Positions 24,503 through 34,627 are shown, counted from the stretch's first letter. The stretch: 64,000 nt of DNA from Primula veris (GCA_963682055.1 OY821746.1:6731992-6795991); one strand, 5' to 3'. Program-made: numbers and translations. The notes: generated by a model not told the origin, from the sequence alone.

Positions 24503-25849
24503 ATGGTTCGCACCAAGAAAGCTCAACCACACCTCGTCGACGACCATGAGGACGACTACGTGCCTCCGTCCCCGAGCCGCCCCCGTGTTCCTCGCGGTCG
24601 ACGAACCGGCTCCTCCACCGCTCCACCATCGGGCCCCGGTGCCTCTTCCGGCTCTCTTCCTCCTCTCTATCCATCTACAATGGGTAAAAGAGCTATCTTG
24701 ACTAACTTTACATTAGACATGCCTTTATTTCTTGAACGTTTTCCTCTTCTCATGCAAGATTTAAACTTCCAAAAACTCAACGTAATTCTTACTCTAAAAG
24801 AGCCTTTTTTCATTGAAAATGTATATGAATTTTACCATAACCTAGTTCTTGATAGGGGTCATGATGACGCACTCCGCATGCGTTCATCGTTTAATGGCCA
24901 ACCCTTCGTTTACGGTATAGACCGTTTACGAAATCTTCTACACCTCGATGCTGAGGGGGTGTACGAGCAAAGTGACGAACTTTGTGAAATGCTCAACATC
25001 GTTAATTTTACCGATTTCAAAGATGAGCTATTTCATCCCGCCCACAACAATCGCTCTAACAAAGCCCACGGCCTTCTCTTTCGCAACAAACTAGCCTACC
25101 ACATCCTCTCTCACATAGTCCTCCCTCATACCTCCAACTTCACGGATGTTACTAATGAGTACATCTTTCTTCTTGGGTGCATCCATCGCCGAGTCAGACT
25201 TGACTTCGCGACACTCATTCTCTTTAAGATGGATTCGTTAAAAACGAAATCCAAGAATGGGCTACCTTACGGTGCCTTGATTTCGGCCATCTTAAAGGAC
25301 CTCAATCTCGTTCCCGGTGGAACCCTGTTCAAGAACAAGGACAAACACATTTGGGACACCTCCTATCTTGCCCAAATGTCAATAAAATTCGACACTACCG
25401 CCAAGACCATTACTTGGTTTGGTAAACGGGTGTCCGGCCCCGACTATACTCATCTTTCCTTCGAAGAGGAAGAATATGTCGGCCCTAAGCCCACACCGCA
25501 AGCCGCTCGTGAGGATGTGCCTATTTCCTCCGAGTCCCTTCCCCCGTCTCACATAATGCCTTCCTCTTCTCGTCCCACTCGCGGTCGCGGAAAAGCTCAA
25601 GTCGGATCTTCCAACCGTCCTCCGCGCACCGAACAATTCTACGACGATCTATACATCAACCAATATCGGAATGCACAAATGACTCGTCGGATGTTTCGTT
25701 TCTTGCAACCGGGACAAGAGGAGCTCGACCAACTAGATCGCGAAAGCACCGAGCAAAGGGCGCAATTCCACGGCTATTTTCCCGACCTTGCCGGGCCCCC
25801 AGACGACAACGAAGACGAAGAGGATGATGCGACCTCCCACCACGACTAG
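24503..25849 (+). CDS. Intact 448 aa protein of the 'putative plant transposon protein' type
   Basis: This is a single uninterrupted exon with a good start context. Residues 1-60 are basic, Pro/Ser-rich and probably disordered. About 61-330 look folded, with a helical segment around NKAHGLLFRNKLAYHILSH and YIFLLGCIHRRV that resembles the plant-specific transposon-associated domain usually annotated only as 'putative plant transposon protein'. From about 340 the chain is Pro/Ser-rich, and it ends in an Asp/Glu-rich tail (NEDEEDDATSHHD). I know of no established biochemical function. Codon use is rich in C-ending codons, in contrast to the AT-rich transposase remnant beside it, which suggests a separate origin. 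It could be a cargo gene of the Mutator-like element or an ORF from an Athila-like retroelement; the domain assignment needs a profile search. Confidence 0.75.
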   Translation: MVRTKKAQPHLVDDHEDDYVPPSPSRPRVPRGRRTGSSTAPPSGPGASSGSLPPLYPSTMGKRAILTNFTLDMPLFLERFPLLMQDLNFQKLNVILTLKEPFFIENVYEFYHNLVLDRGHDDALRMRSSFNGQPFVYGIDRLRNLLHLDAEGVYEQSDELCEMLNIVNFTDFKDELFHPAHNNRSNKAHGLLFRNKLAYHILSHIVLPHTSNFTDVTNEYIFLLGCIHRRVRLDFATLILFKMDSLKTKSKNGLPYGALISAILKDLNLVPGGTLFKNKDKHIWDTSYLAQMSIKFDTTAKTITWFGKRVSGPDYTHLSFEEEEYVGPKPTPQAAREDVPISSESLPPSHIMPSSSRPTRGRGKAQVGSSNRPPRTEQFYDDLYINQYRNAQMTRRMFRFLQPGQEELDQLDRESTEQRAQFHGYFPDLAGPPDDNEDEEDDATSHHD

Positions 25850-25869
25850 GCGGATATCGTTTTTTTTTT

Positions 25870-26455
25870 TTTTTTTATGATGTAAAAGGGGGAGAAATAC
25901 CCTCTCTTTTGTTTTTGCGTTGTATTTCTCATTTCTTTCGATTTCGAACAACGTTGGTTTTTGATGTAATAAGTAGCAAACGCTTTATTTTATGAATCAT
26001 TATTATGTTGCTTATGCGTTGTGAGTTTGTGCACTTATAGTATGCGTTTTTATCTTAATCACTTTATTGAATTTGGTGCGCATATATTGCTAGTTGATTG
26101 TGTTATATGTATTGTTTTTCATTTGTGGCGATTGACCATTTTTTATGTTTTTAATGATGTTAAAGGGGGAGAAATACCCTCTTTTATTTTGCGTTGTATT
26201 TCCTTTGTTTTTCATTTTCTTTTCGAACTACGTTGTTTTTGATGTAATAAGTAGCAAACGCTTTGCATTTATGTTATGAATCTTTTTTATGTTGCTATTT
26301 ATCATTACGTGTTAAATTGTATGACGTTGTGAGATTGCGTATTTATAATTCTAGAAATGCGATTTTGATGTTATTATAACTTGTGCGTATATATATCTAT
26401 AGTTGATTGGGTTATTTGTGTTGTTTTTCATTTGTGGCGATTGACCGTTTTTAGG
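25870..26455 (+). repeat. Two-copy direct repeat downstream of the 448-codon ORF
   Basis: Two copies of about 280-290 bp (about 25877-26155 and 26156-26450) share AAAGGGGGAGAAATACCCTC, TGATGTAATAAGTAGCAAACG and TTTTTCATTTGTGGCGATTGACC. The purine-rich AAAGGGGGAGAAA resembles an LTR-element polypurine tract, but no LTR follows. The repeat ends where the right subterminal region begins. Confidence 0.8.
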
Positions 26456-26986
26456 CAAAACTATGGCCAATTTTTCGCTTGCATTTGATCGTTCGTTTTC
26501 CTTAATCGTTTAGCTTTGTTTAACTTCGTTTTAAATCGGATGTTGTGACATTTACTTGTTTTAAATCGGATGTTTAGTAAAACGTCACCTACACATCTTA
26601 AAATAAACATATTAATTTACGACATCATTTTATGTGATAATACTTGTGACATAAATCTTCCGGAAAATCCAATGTACTAAACATATTAATTTACAACATC
26701 ATTTTTTAAGGGATCATGTTCAAAAAGGGAATCATGTTTTTATATATTTTTTGCCAAATCAGTGTCGAAAAGTGCCAAAAATTCTTTGTTCTGTAAATTG
26801 TTTACAGTCGATCGGTCGACTGTGAAAAACGACCGATCGTTTTTACACAGACGACCGATCGTTCTGAAAAAACGATCGATCTAATAATAACAAATTTTTT
26901 CCAGATAGTTCACAATAAAAACGACCGATCGTTTTTCAAAACCGACCGATCGTTTTAGGTATGATTTCTTCCAGTGAGTTCACAAT
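26456..26986. other. Right subterminal region of the Mutator-like element
   Basis: Non-coding. From about 26805 on it carries six further copies of the GACCGATCG/CGATCGGTC motif, spaced irregularly, leading into the right TIR. A short direct repeat, ACATATTAATTTACGACATCATTTT, occurs at about 26608 and 26680. Confidence 0.6.
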
Positions 26987-27243
26987 AAAAACGACCGATC
27001 GAAATGTACATAACGACCGATCGTTTTTGTCTGAAAAACGACCGGTCGTATTGCCCAATTCGACCGATCGTTTATTGTCCAAATTGTTCCAGATAGTTCA
27101 ATAATAAAACGACCGGTCGTTTTAATAATTTCGATCGGTCGTTTTTCGAAAGTAGACCATTTTGGGAATATTACAGAAAGGTAGGCCATTCTGGGAATTA
27201 TGTGTGGTCACTGTACCATTTTGGCAAAAAACTCGGGAATCTC
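26987..27243 (-). repeat. Right TIR of the Mutator-like element
   Basis: This is the reverse complement of 21668-21924 with about three interior mismatches. It carries the same set of palindromic GACCGGTCG/GACCGATCG motifs. Confidence 0.9.
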
Positions 27244-28185
27244 CGTTCACGTAGGAAATGCGTTTCCCTAGACTTTCAGAAACGAAGCATATTTAGAGTA
27301 ACGTTTCATAAATTCAAGTGAAACATTGTAAAACTTGAGTAAATATTTTCAGTAACTCTAATAATATGAAAAATAAATATTAATAAAACATTCCGTAAAC
27401 TTCTATGATATTATTTTGCAATAGATGAGAGAAAAATCCATTATACCATGTTGTAATGAAGTTACTAAACTTTATGTAAATTTTGAATAAATAAATTAAG
27501 AATCTATTCATCAATTGAAGTTTTATAAAAGTTTCCTTTATATGTTGTATTTTCAACCCGTTCCCGGAAGAATATATAGGGGTCCCTATTTTATGCCGCC
27601 ATTGAATTAGACTATATAATATCCAATCACTTTTACAACCATTCGATTAAAAAATAGAGGCTTAAATGATACATTTTCAATAACTAATTTAATTTTTTAA
27701 TTTTTATTATATATTAGACAAATTAGTATTTAATAAATTAAAAATAATTTTTACAACACAATAAAAACTCAAATAAAAATATAAAATCCTAGTGAATATT
27801 ATAATAAATTTAATTATTAATTAAATATTTTTAAAAAATAAGAATATTTATTTTTAAAAAACCGATATAATCGACAACTATTCGCTTCATACAAAAACAA
27901 ATTTATTAATAATAGACGAAAATAAAAGAGACAACTAACATAGATGCAAAAAAATGAGTTACTTTTTGGAACAATCAACTTATTTGACTGTTTATGATAC
28001 AGTCAGTTTAACCACCGTTGGATTAGAAAATAAAAGATCGAAATATATTTTTTAATAATTAATTTATTTTTTATATTTTCAAAATAAACCTAAATATACA
28101 ACTCTATTGTACCATACGCTGAAATTAAATATTAATCATATTTTTATACAAAGTGAACGGCTCATCTTGCAACAAAATAAAAAAA
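27244..28185 (+). promoter_or_regulatory. Upstream region of the cysteine-synthase-like gene, largely repeat-derived
   Basis: This is AT-rich and contains two related repeat fragments (about 27580-27800 and 27960-28110). The second is highly similar, in inverted orientation, to about 62560-62690; both contain TTTATTTGACTGTTTATGATACAGTCA. Any promoter of the downstream gene must lie here. No convincing TATA box could be singled out in such AT-rich DNA. Confidence 0.45.
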
Positions 28186-31100
28186 ATGGGGGATATGAAA
28201 ACCAGTTGTGTCTTCTTCACAGCTCTTTCCATACTCTCTTTCTCTCTCTACATCTCCTCCAAACTACTAAATAATAATAATATTCATAAAAAAAAACAGA
28301 AGAAAAAGGGATTAATTCAAGCCATTGGTAACACCCCTTTAATAAGAATCAACAGCCTTTCTCAAGCCACTGGTTGCGAAGTACATTCAATTTCTCCCTC
28401 TAATTCGTTTATTCAATTGTTTTTTCAATATTTTAAATTCTTCTGTTTTTTTTTAGATTTTTGAAAAAGCTGAGTTTTTGACCCAGGGAGGAGTTTGAAA
28501 GATAGTGTACTATTAAATTTAATTAAATTGGACTAATCACTGATTTTGTAACATTTTTTTGGAAAATTTCTGATTTTGTAACATGCCTTTTGTTATTTAG
28601 ATTTTAAATTGCTCTTCTTTTTTTGGATTTTTGAAAAAGCTGAGTTTTTTGAACCCAGGGTGTGTGTGAAAGATAGGGTGTTCTAAATTGGATCAGTCAC
28701 TGATTTTGTCACTTGGGTTTTGTTGTTTAGATGTTAAATTGATATGTTTTTTTTTTAAGATTTTTGAAAAAGCTCAGTTTTTGGAACCAGAGGGGAGTGT
28801 AAAAGATAGGGTGTATTAAATTGAATTAATCACTGATTTTGTAACATGGGTTATGCTTTTTAGATGTTATATTGATCTGGGTTGTTTATTGTTTTAGATT
28901 TTTGGAAAAGCTGAGTTTTTGAACCCTGGTGGGAGTGTGAAAGATAGAGTTGCGGTTAAAATTATTGAAGAGGTGAGTTTACGGTTTGTTTTTAAACTTT
29001 CTTGTTGAAATATTTTCATTGTGATTATGTGTTATTAAGTTTTTTCATATGCTACATGTGGTTTAGCCTCCTGGGACTGAGTTATTGTTCTTTGATCTTA
29101 ATTCTAACACTGGACATTCATATTCCTCTAGTGTTTGTGATACTGTTTTAGTAGTCTGATAACTGTTCTAAATTATTACCTTCCAAAATGATAATTGGAT
29201 ATTCTTTGAATTTGAGGAAGATAAAGCATAGAATTATCTTTGTAATACTGTTTTGTATTCTAATAAATGTTTTAGATTGAAAAAGATCTCTTCTTTACCT
29301 GATTAAGTGATGATTGTATATTCTTTGAATTTCAGGTAGATAAAGTATTGAGAATTATCTTTGTAATACTGTTTTTGTATTCTAAAAAATGTTCTAGATT
29401 GAAAAAGAACTCTTCTTAACCTGCTAAAATGATGATTGGATATTCTTTGAATTTGAGGTAGATAAAATAAACATTGACCTTTTCTTTGTAATACTGTTTT
29501 TGTATTCTAATAAATGTTCTAGATTAAAAAAGAACTCTTTTTTACCTGTTAAAGTGATGATGATCTTAACGGATGTATTATTGTCTCAATAGAATGTCAA
29601 AATTATACACAGAAGAATTTTTTTAGGTTAAGACTTAGGTCACATGTTATTGTATAGGAGAATATTGTCCCATGTTTTACTACTCACCAATGTTTACTCC
29701 CTCCCCTCCCCTGGAAAACATGTTAAAAAGGCCAAGGTGACATATATAGTCAGAAACGGTGTTGCTAGCTTGTTTGATCTCATGTGAATGCTCATTGGTG
29801 AACGTTTCCCTGTACGGCATTACCCTTTTTTTGTTCCCATCTCATAAATTACAATCTGTAGGCTCTTGAATATGGCAAGCTAGCTCCTGGTGGTGTAGTC
29901 ACAGAGGGGAGTGCTGGAAGCACCGCCATCAGTCTTGCTACCGTTGCTCCTGCCTATGGTTGCAAATGCCACGTCGTCATCCCTGACGACGCTGCTATTG
30001 AGAAAGTATGTGTTTAAGCTCCATTATACCCTTCTTTTCTGTATCTATGTCTTGTGGGATATGTCTCAAAATAGCTAACCTACAATAGATCAAGTAGTCT
30101 TTATTGTGATTTTCCATGAGGAATGATGATAATATTTCTCGATAATATGCATCATTCAGAACTGTATGTCTATGTGTTTTTCTGTAAGTTGTTTGGTTTA
30201 CTACTCTTTCATGTTTCTTGATGAGAATTTACTCACACAGGTTGATTATTAATGCTCTAGTAGCCTTCCCGTTGATTTTCCGAAAGGAATGATTATATAT
30301 TCCTGACAAAAATTCACCATCTAGAACCAAGATTTCAAAAGTCGCTAGGCGGACTATAGGCGGGAGGTGGGGCCTGGGGGTCTAGGTGAATAAGCGGGGA
30401 CTAATCGGGGCCTAGGCGGAAAAAACCATATTCTAACATTTTTAGGGGGCTTTTTGGATTTTTCATATGATATATAGGTTGTAAATTTGATAAATAAACT
30501 AAATTAAGCATTTATACATAATTAGTTTATAGGTATACTATGAAGAATTCAACAAAAAGTATGTAAAAAGTATATGTACAGTCAAATGGAAACCAAAATA
30601 AATATAAAGATGTATTCCAAAACAAATTTTAAGTGCAAATCTTGATTAATTATTGACATATTTTTTGGACTAAGCATTTATAAGTTTTTTTTCTAATTCT
30701 GACCGGATTGGTCCGTTCGATCCGGGTTTGACCACATCAAAACGCTTGTATTAATCGGGGCGTCAGACCGGGGCCTGGCGCCTAGCGCTTACGCAGGGAT
30801 TCTGCGGAGAAATGCAGGGACTTTTGAAACAGAATCTAGAACTATATATATCTATACAATGCTTAAATGTTTTCTTCAGAATATTAAGTTTCCCCCGTTT
30901 GGTGTGTTTATCTGTTATTTGAGTATGTGTTGATAAATTTGAGGTGTTGATTTCAAATCTTTTCAGTCTCAAATACTCGAAGCAATTGGAGCGACAGTTG
31001 AAAGAGTTAGGCCTGTGTCAATTACACACAATGATCACTATGTTAATATTGCTAGAAGAAGAGCTTTGGAAGCTAATGAGGTGGCAGCAAAACAAAAAGT

Positions 31101-33802
31101 GGATGCCCCGTCTGTGGAATGTGTTAACGGTGACATTAATGATCTAAAGACTCAAGGTTTGGTCTATCCAAGTGATTGCAAAGGTGGATTTTTTGCAGAT
31201 CAGTTTGAAAATCTGGCCAACTATAGAGCCCATTACGAAGGTACTGGGCCTGAGATTTGGGAGCAGACAGGTGGTGAGATAAACGCATTCGTTTCAGCTG
31301 CAGGTACAGGTGGCACTGTGGCTGGAGTTTCCCGCTTTTTAAAGGTTTTTCTATTTCCTTGGTAGTTATATTAAGCTTGCTGATTTAATGGAGTTGATCG
31401 GAGTTAGTGAGTTTTAACTTCCTTTGGGGGTCTTATTATGTTAAATAACCATTTACCCCCTTCAGTGATCAGGTTTTTCTATTTCCTTGGTAGTTATTTG
31501 AAGCTTGGTGATTTAATGGAGTTGAGCGGAGTCAGTGAGATTTGATTGCCTTTGGGGTCTTATTATGTTAAAATTTAAATAACTGTTTACCTCCTTCAGT
31601 GATCAGTGTGTTCGACTTTAAAGAAAAACCAAAGTCTCCTCTTTTAAATGATCTATTTCATTATATTAGACTTCTCGGCACTCGGATAGCATAGTTACCA
31701 CTTAAGATGTAGTTTTCTCAATCAATGATTTAACGTCGTTAGCAAGATTAGAAAGGTTGAAAGAGAACAAGGAAGCTTAATAATATATAGAAAGTTATAT
31801 GTGTGTGTATATATATAAATGTACATATACGTATTTTTAAGTCTAAACTAAACAAGGAAAACAATTTTGGAAAAGGACACTATAATGGTATTTTAGCTCC
31901 TGGGGGACCTGGTCATTGTATTATTAGCTGATTTAGTTCAGGATAATACCTCTGTAATTTGTAATATTTTTGGTGTTATAATATAATATACTAAATTAAA
32001 AGGAAGTAAATTTTAGTTTGATGTTTAAGACATTGTCCTTTACCTGTTAACATGGTGCTTGCATGCTGTTCAAACTGCTAACACGAGAGAATTACAGTTG
32101 AGAATTATTGTTAATGGAAAATGAAACTCACTACATCACACACACTAACCCTGCATGCCTCATCTCACAGGTAGTGTGTTAGAAAGTGCGTGTGTGAAAC
32201 CCATCTTAAGAATCATCACTCTTGAAATAATGGCTACTAAGATCCTGTTAGATTAGTGATCGTATCTATAGATGAGTAGTTTCTCTTGATAGGGGTTTTA
32301 CGCGAATATAAGCAGTATGCTTGTTATCTCAATAGAAATAATGGTTCGTGAAAGAAGTCATCTAGGTCCAGTAAACTAAGTCACATAAACACAACAGTTA
32401 CAGGGTTTTTTATTTCATTTCACACCTGAAATAAAACATGTCAGTATACCCGTCCATGATTCCTGTTTGAAAATATCATGTTAAATAAGCCAAGTGTTGT
32501 ATGTTTTGGAATTATATTCTGAATTTAGTGCGCAATTGGAGTTCTAGGTAGTCAGATTTATAATAGTCCTGCTAGCAATTTTGTTGATTTGAGAAGACTT
32601 CTTATTAGTAAACCTTTCCCTGCACACTTTAATAGAGATTGTAGTATTCTTGAGTTGAACCCACAAAACTCTTTTCCTTTATTGAGTCATCCGTTTGAAT
32701 ACCTAATGCTTCTTTATTGGCTCTCGTGTGGCCTATCTTCCACTTAAGCCGTAGTTTTCTTAATCATGAGAACTAATGCTAATTTAAATAAATGTATTGG
32801 TAAACAAATATACTTTTAAGGAGCCGACATGACAAGAAAGGGACGTTGTATGCGTGTAAGTGAAGGGACACTACAGACACATAGGTATACATATTGCATT
32901 TGTATATAAGGGTAATCCAAGGAGAACTGGTACTTAAAGGGGGATAACTGCATTTTGTTTTTCTTCCAATCTTCAAAGTCTCGTTTCTTTGAAATTTAAC
33001 CTTTGATAATGGAACTCAGATTTTTTTCGTGTAATTTTTTGACAGGAAAAGAATTCAAACATCAAGTGTTTTCTTATTGATCCACCTGGTTCTGGTTTGT
33101 TCAACAAGGTAACAAGGGGTGTAATGTATACTAAACAAGAAGCCGAAGGACGTAGATTGAAGAATCCATTCGATACTGTAACCGAGGGAATTGGGATTAA
33201 CCGAATGACCCAGAATTTTATGATGGCTAAACTTGATGGAGCTTTTCGTGGTACTGACATGGAAGCTGTTGAAATGTCCAGGTCAGCAAATATTTCCTAT
33301 GGAATCTTCTTCTTTTTCCTTTAGAATAGTTTTTTTAAAACGAACATAAAACCTGTTAACACTAGTAAATCCCTATCAAGAGAAAACCTGCTTATATTTG
33401 CGTAAAACCCCTATCAAGAGAAACTACTCATCTATAAATATGATTACTAATCTAATAGGATCTTGGTAGCCATTATTTCTAGAGTGATAATTCTTAAGAT
33501 GGGTTTCACACACGCACTTTCTAACACACTGGTACCAATGCATTTCAGCTTTTAATTGGATTTTTTGTGTGTATGACAGGTTTTTATTAAAGAATGACGG
33601 GCTCTTTCTTGGTAGTTCTTCTGCAATGAACTGTGTTGGAGCAGTCAAAGTGGCTCAATCGCTTGGGCCAGGTCATACAATAGTGACGATTCTTTGTGAT
33701 AGTGGGATGAGGCATCTCAGTAAATTTTACAATAATGATTATCTGTCTAAATTGGGGTTAATACCTTTAGAAAATGGGTTAGAGTTTGTAGATCTCAGGT
33801 GA
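28186..33802 (+). CDS. Membrane-anchored cysteine-synthase-like PLP enzyme (Mcy1/At1g55880 type)
   Basis: Six exons (28186-28380, 28898-28972, 29862-30005, 30967-31344, 33046-33281, 33580-33802; all GT-AG) join into an unbroken 1251 nt frame, 416 aa. A hydrophobic N-terminal segment (about 6-27) followed by KKKQKKKG looks like a membrane anchor or mitochondrial signal. The fold-type II core follows: GNTPLIRINSL; the PLP lysine in GGSVKDR at residue 80; TEGSAGSTA near 104-112 as the substrate loop; GTGGT at 251-255 for the PLP phosphate; GLFLGSSSAMN near 350-360; and CDSGMRHLSKFYNNDYL near the C-terminus. The ATG at 28186 is chosen over the upstream GTG codon. The protein is longer than ordinary O-acetylserine sulfhydrylases (about 320 aa). 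The yeast relative Mcy1 sits in the mitochondrial outer membrane. True substrate and location in plants are inferences. Confidence 0.93.
28457..28897 (+). repeat. Three decayed tandem copies of exon 2 in intron 1
   Basis: The start of real exon 2 (28898-28972, ATTTTTGGAAAAGCTGAG...) has three imperfect copies upstream, at 28457, 28627 and 28760, each followed by a similar tail (ATCACTGATTTTGTAACATG). Spacings are 170, 133 and 138 bp. The copies carry frameshifts in the GGSVKDR region. The copy at 28627 has lost the AG acceptor (TGG), while the copies at 28457 and 28760 keep one. Confidence 0.9.
29140..29565 (+). repeat. ~120 bp tandem repeat in intron 2
   Basis: About 3.5 units share TTGTAATACTGTTTTTGTATTCTAATAAATGTTCTAGATTGAAAAAGA (read in pieces), CTTCTTTACCTG and GATATTCTTTGAATTTGAGG. 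It lies wholly within the intron between exons 2 and 3. Confidence 0.85.
30328..30833. mobile_element. 506 bp Mutator-like MITE in intron 3
   Basis: Perfect 9 bp target duplications, ATCTAGAAC, flank it (30319-30327 and 30834-30842). The ends share TTTCAAAAGTC in inverted orientation, followed by GCTAGGCG-type subterminal strings on both sides. The terminal thirds are markedly GC-richer than the host intron. It has no ORF. Confidence 0.85.
31345..31605 (+). repeat. ~127 bp tandem duplication at the start of intron 4
   Basis: The string GTTTTTCTATTTCCTTGGTAG begins at the splice donor of exon 4 (31345) and again at about 31471. Both copies run through GAAGCTTG/AAGCTTGC, GGGGTCTTATTATG and CTTCAGTGATCAG. 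The duplication therefore includes the 5' splice-site sequence. Only the first copy is preceded by exon sequence. Confidence 0.85.
32173..32315 (+). repeat. Left arm of a 143 bp inverted repeat around exon 5
   Basis: It matches the reverse complement of 33388-33530 at about 135 of 143 positions by eye. It lies in intron 4, about 730 bp upstream of exon 5. Confidence 0.9.
33388..33530 (-). repeat. Right arm of a 143 bp inverted repeat around exon 5
   Basis: It lies in intron 5, about 105 bp downstream of exon 5, and is the inverted partner of 32173-32315. The shared core includes TTAGAAAGTGCGTGTGTGAAA. The two copies probably come from a small transposon inserted in opposite orientations. Confidence 0.9.
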
Positions 33803-34320
33803 AAATCACTTAGCTTTGGCTAATTTAGGCTCGAGAGCGATAGGAGAGAAGTATAATGAGCGAGGCTTGTTTTGGGTATGGCATCGATGAGGGTAGACAA
33901 ACATGTATCAAATTAGTATATTTATATTGTCCTATAGTTTAGTTTTACTCCACGAATGTTCAATTTTTCACCTGTTCTGTGATGATCACATCTATTCTGG
34001 TTATTGAGGGAGCAAAATTGTGTTGTTTACCAAATGCAATTTTGTTTGGTTGCAGGATTCATAGTCCTGGGACTATGAATCCAAAGAGGATTATAAATGC
34101 AGGTGAGATTAACTTAGTCAATGAAACCAAGCACGTAATCATTTTTTGTATTTGTTTTGCTTTGACAATTGTGTAGTATTTGTTATCCAATACCATGTTT
34201 GGCCTTATTTGGTTGCAGGATTTATAGTCCCGGGACTAAGAATCCAAAGAGGATTATAAATGCAGGTGAGATTAACTTGGTCAATGAATCCAAGCACGTA
34301 ATCATCTTTCTGCTTTACAA
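33803..34320 (+). other. 3' region with two exon-like tandem copies and a perfect palindrome
   Basis: Downstream of the stop codon two copies of about 115 bp (about 34036-34152 and 34205-34315) each look like an exon: TTGGTTGCAG, then about 50 bp, then AAATGCAG/GTGAG. The first copy holds a perfect 13 bp palindrome with a 2 nt gap (34055-34082, GGATTCATAGTCC tg GGACTATGAATCC); the second copy has it degraded. The normal stop context CTCAG/GTGAAA could itself act as a donor and give an alternative C-terminus or a spliced 3' UTR. No polyadenylation site could be fixed. Confidence 0.55.
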
Positions 34321-34627
34321 GTTCCTCGTTCACTTCTAATAGTACACAAGTAATAAGTATATTGGTTTGGGAAGAAATAATAACTAACAAATAGTAGATT
34401 ATTTCTATTGTTTTATGCTTTATCTCCAGTATACACTTAAAAGTATATATCACGTTTCTTGTGAAAAAAATTCTTCGAATTTGCCTATTCTGGGCATACT
34501 AACTTGATTTACTCGTGTAATGTATCATTTTGAGATGTTACTATTTGGTAAACCAAACAACATATACATCTTACTCGTCATTATTTTTTTTGTTTCCCAC
34601 TCTGTTTTTTCATTGTTTACCACGCAC

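Larger units (their letters stand above)
21668..27243 (+). mobile_element. 5.6 kb Mutator-like element with motif-rich 257 bp TIRs
   Basis: Long terminal inverted repeats (21668-21924 and 26987-27243) enclose a transposase remnant (22139-23605), a tandem array (23570-24260), an intact 448-codon ORF (24503-25849) and a direct repeat (25870-26455). By eye the TIRs differ at about three positions once the outer 12 bases are passed, so the copy is young. TIRs, array and subterminal regions are packed with variants of ACGACCGATCGT, about 40 in all. A MuDR-type transposase N-terminus defines the superfamily. No clear 9 bp target duplication was found at the chosen ends. Confidence 0.85.

Noticed and set aside
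25880..25896. Purine tract AAAAGGGGGAGAAA after the 448-codon ORF as an LTR-element polypurine tract
   Set aside because: No TG-starting LTR follows and the tract is part of a 280 bp direct repeat. It is kept only as a hint of possible retroelement origin of the ORF.
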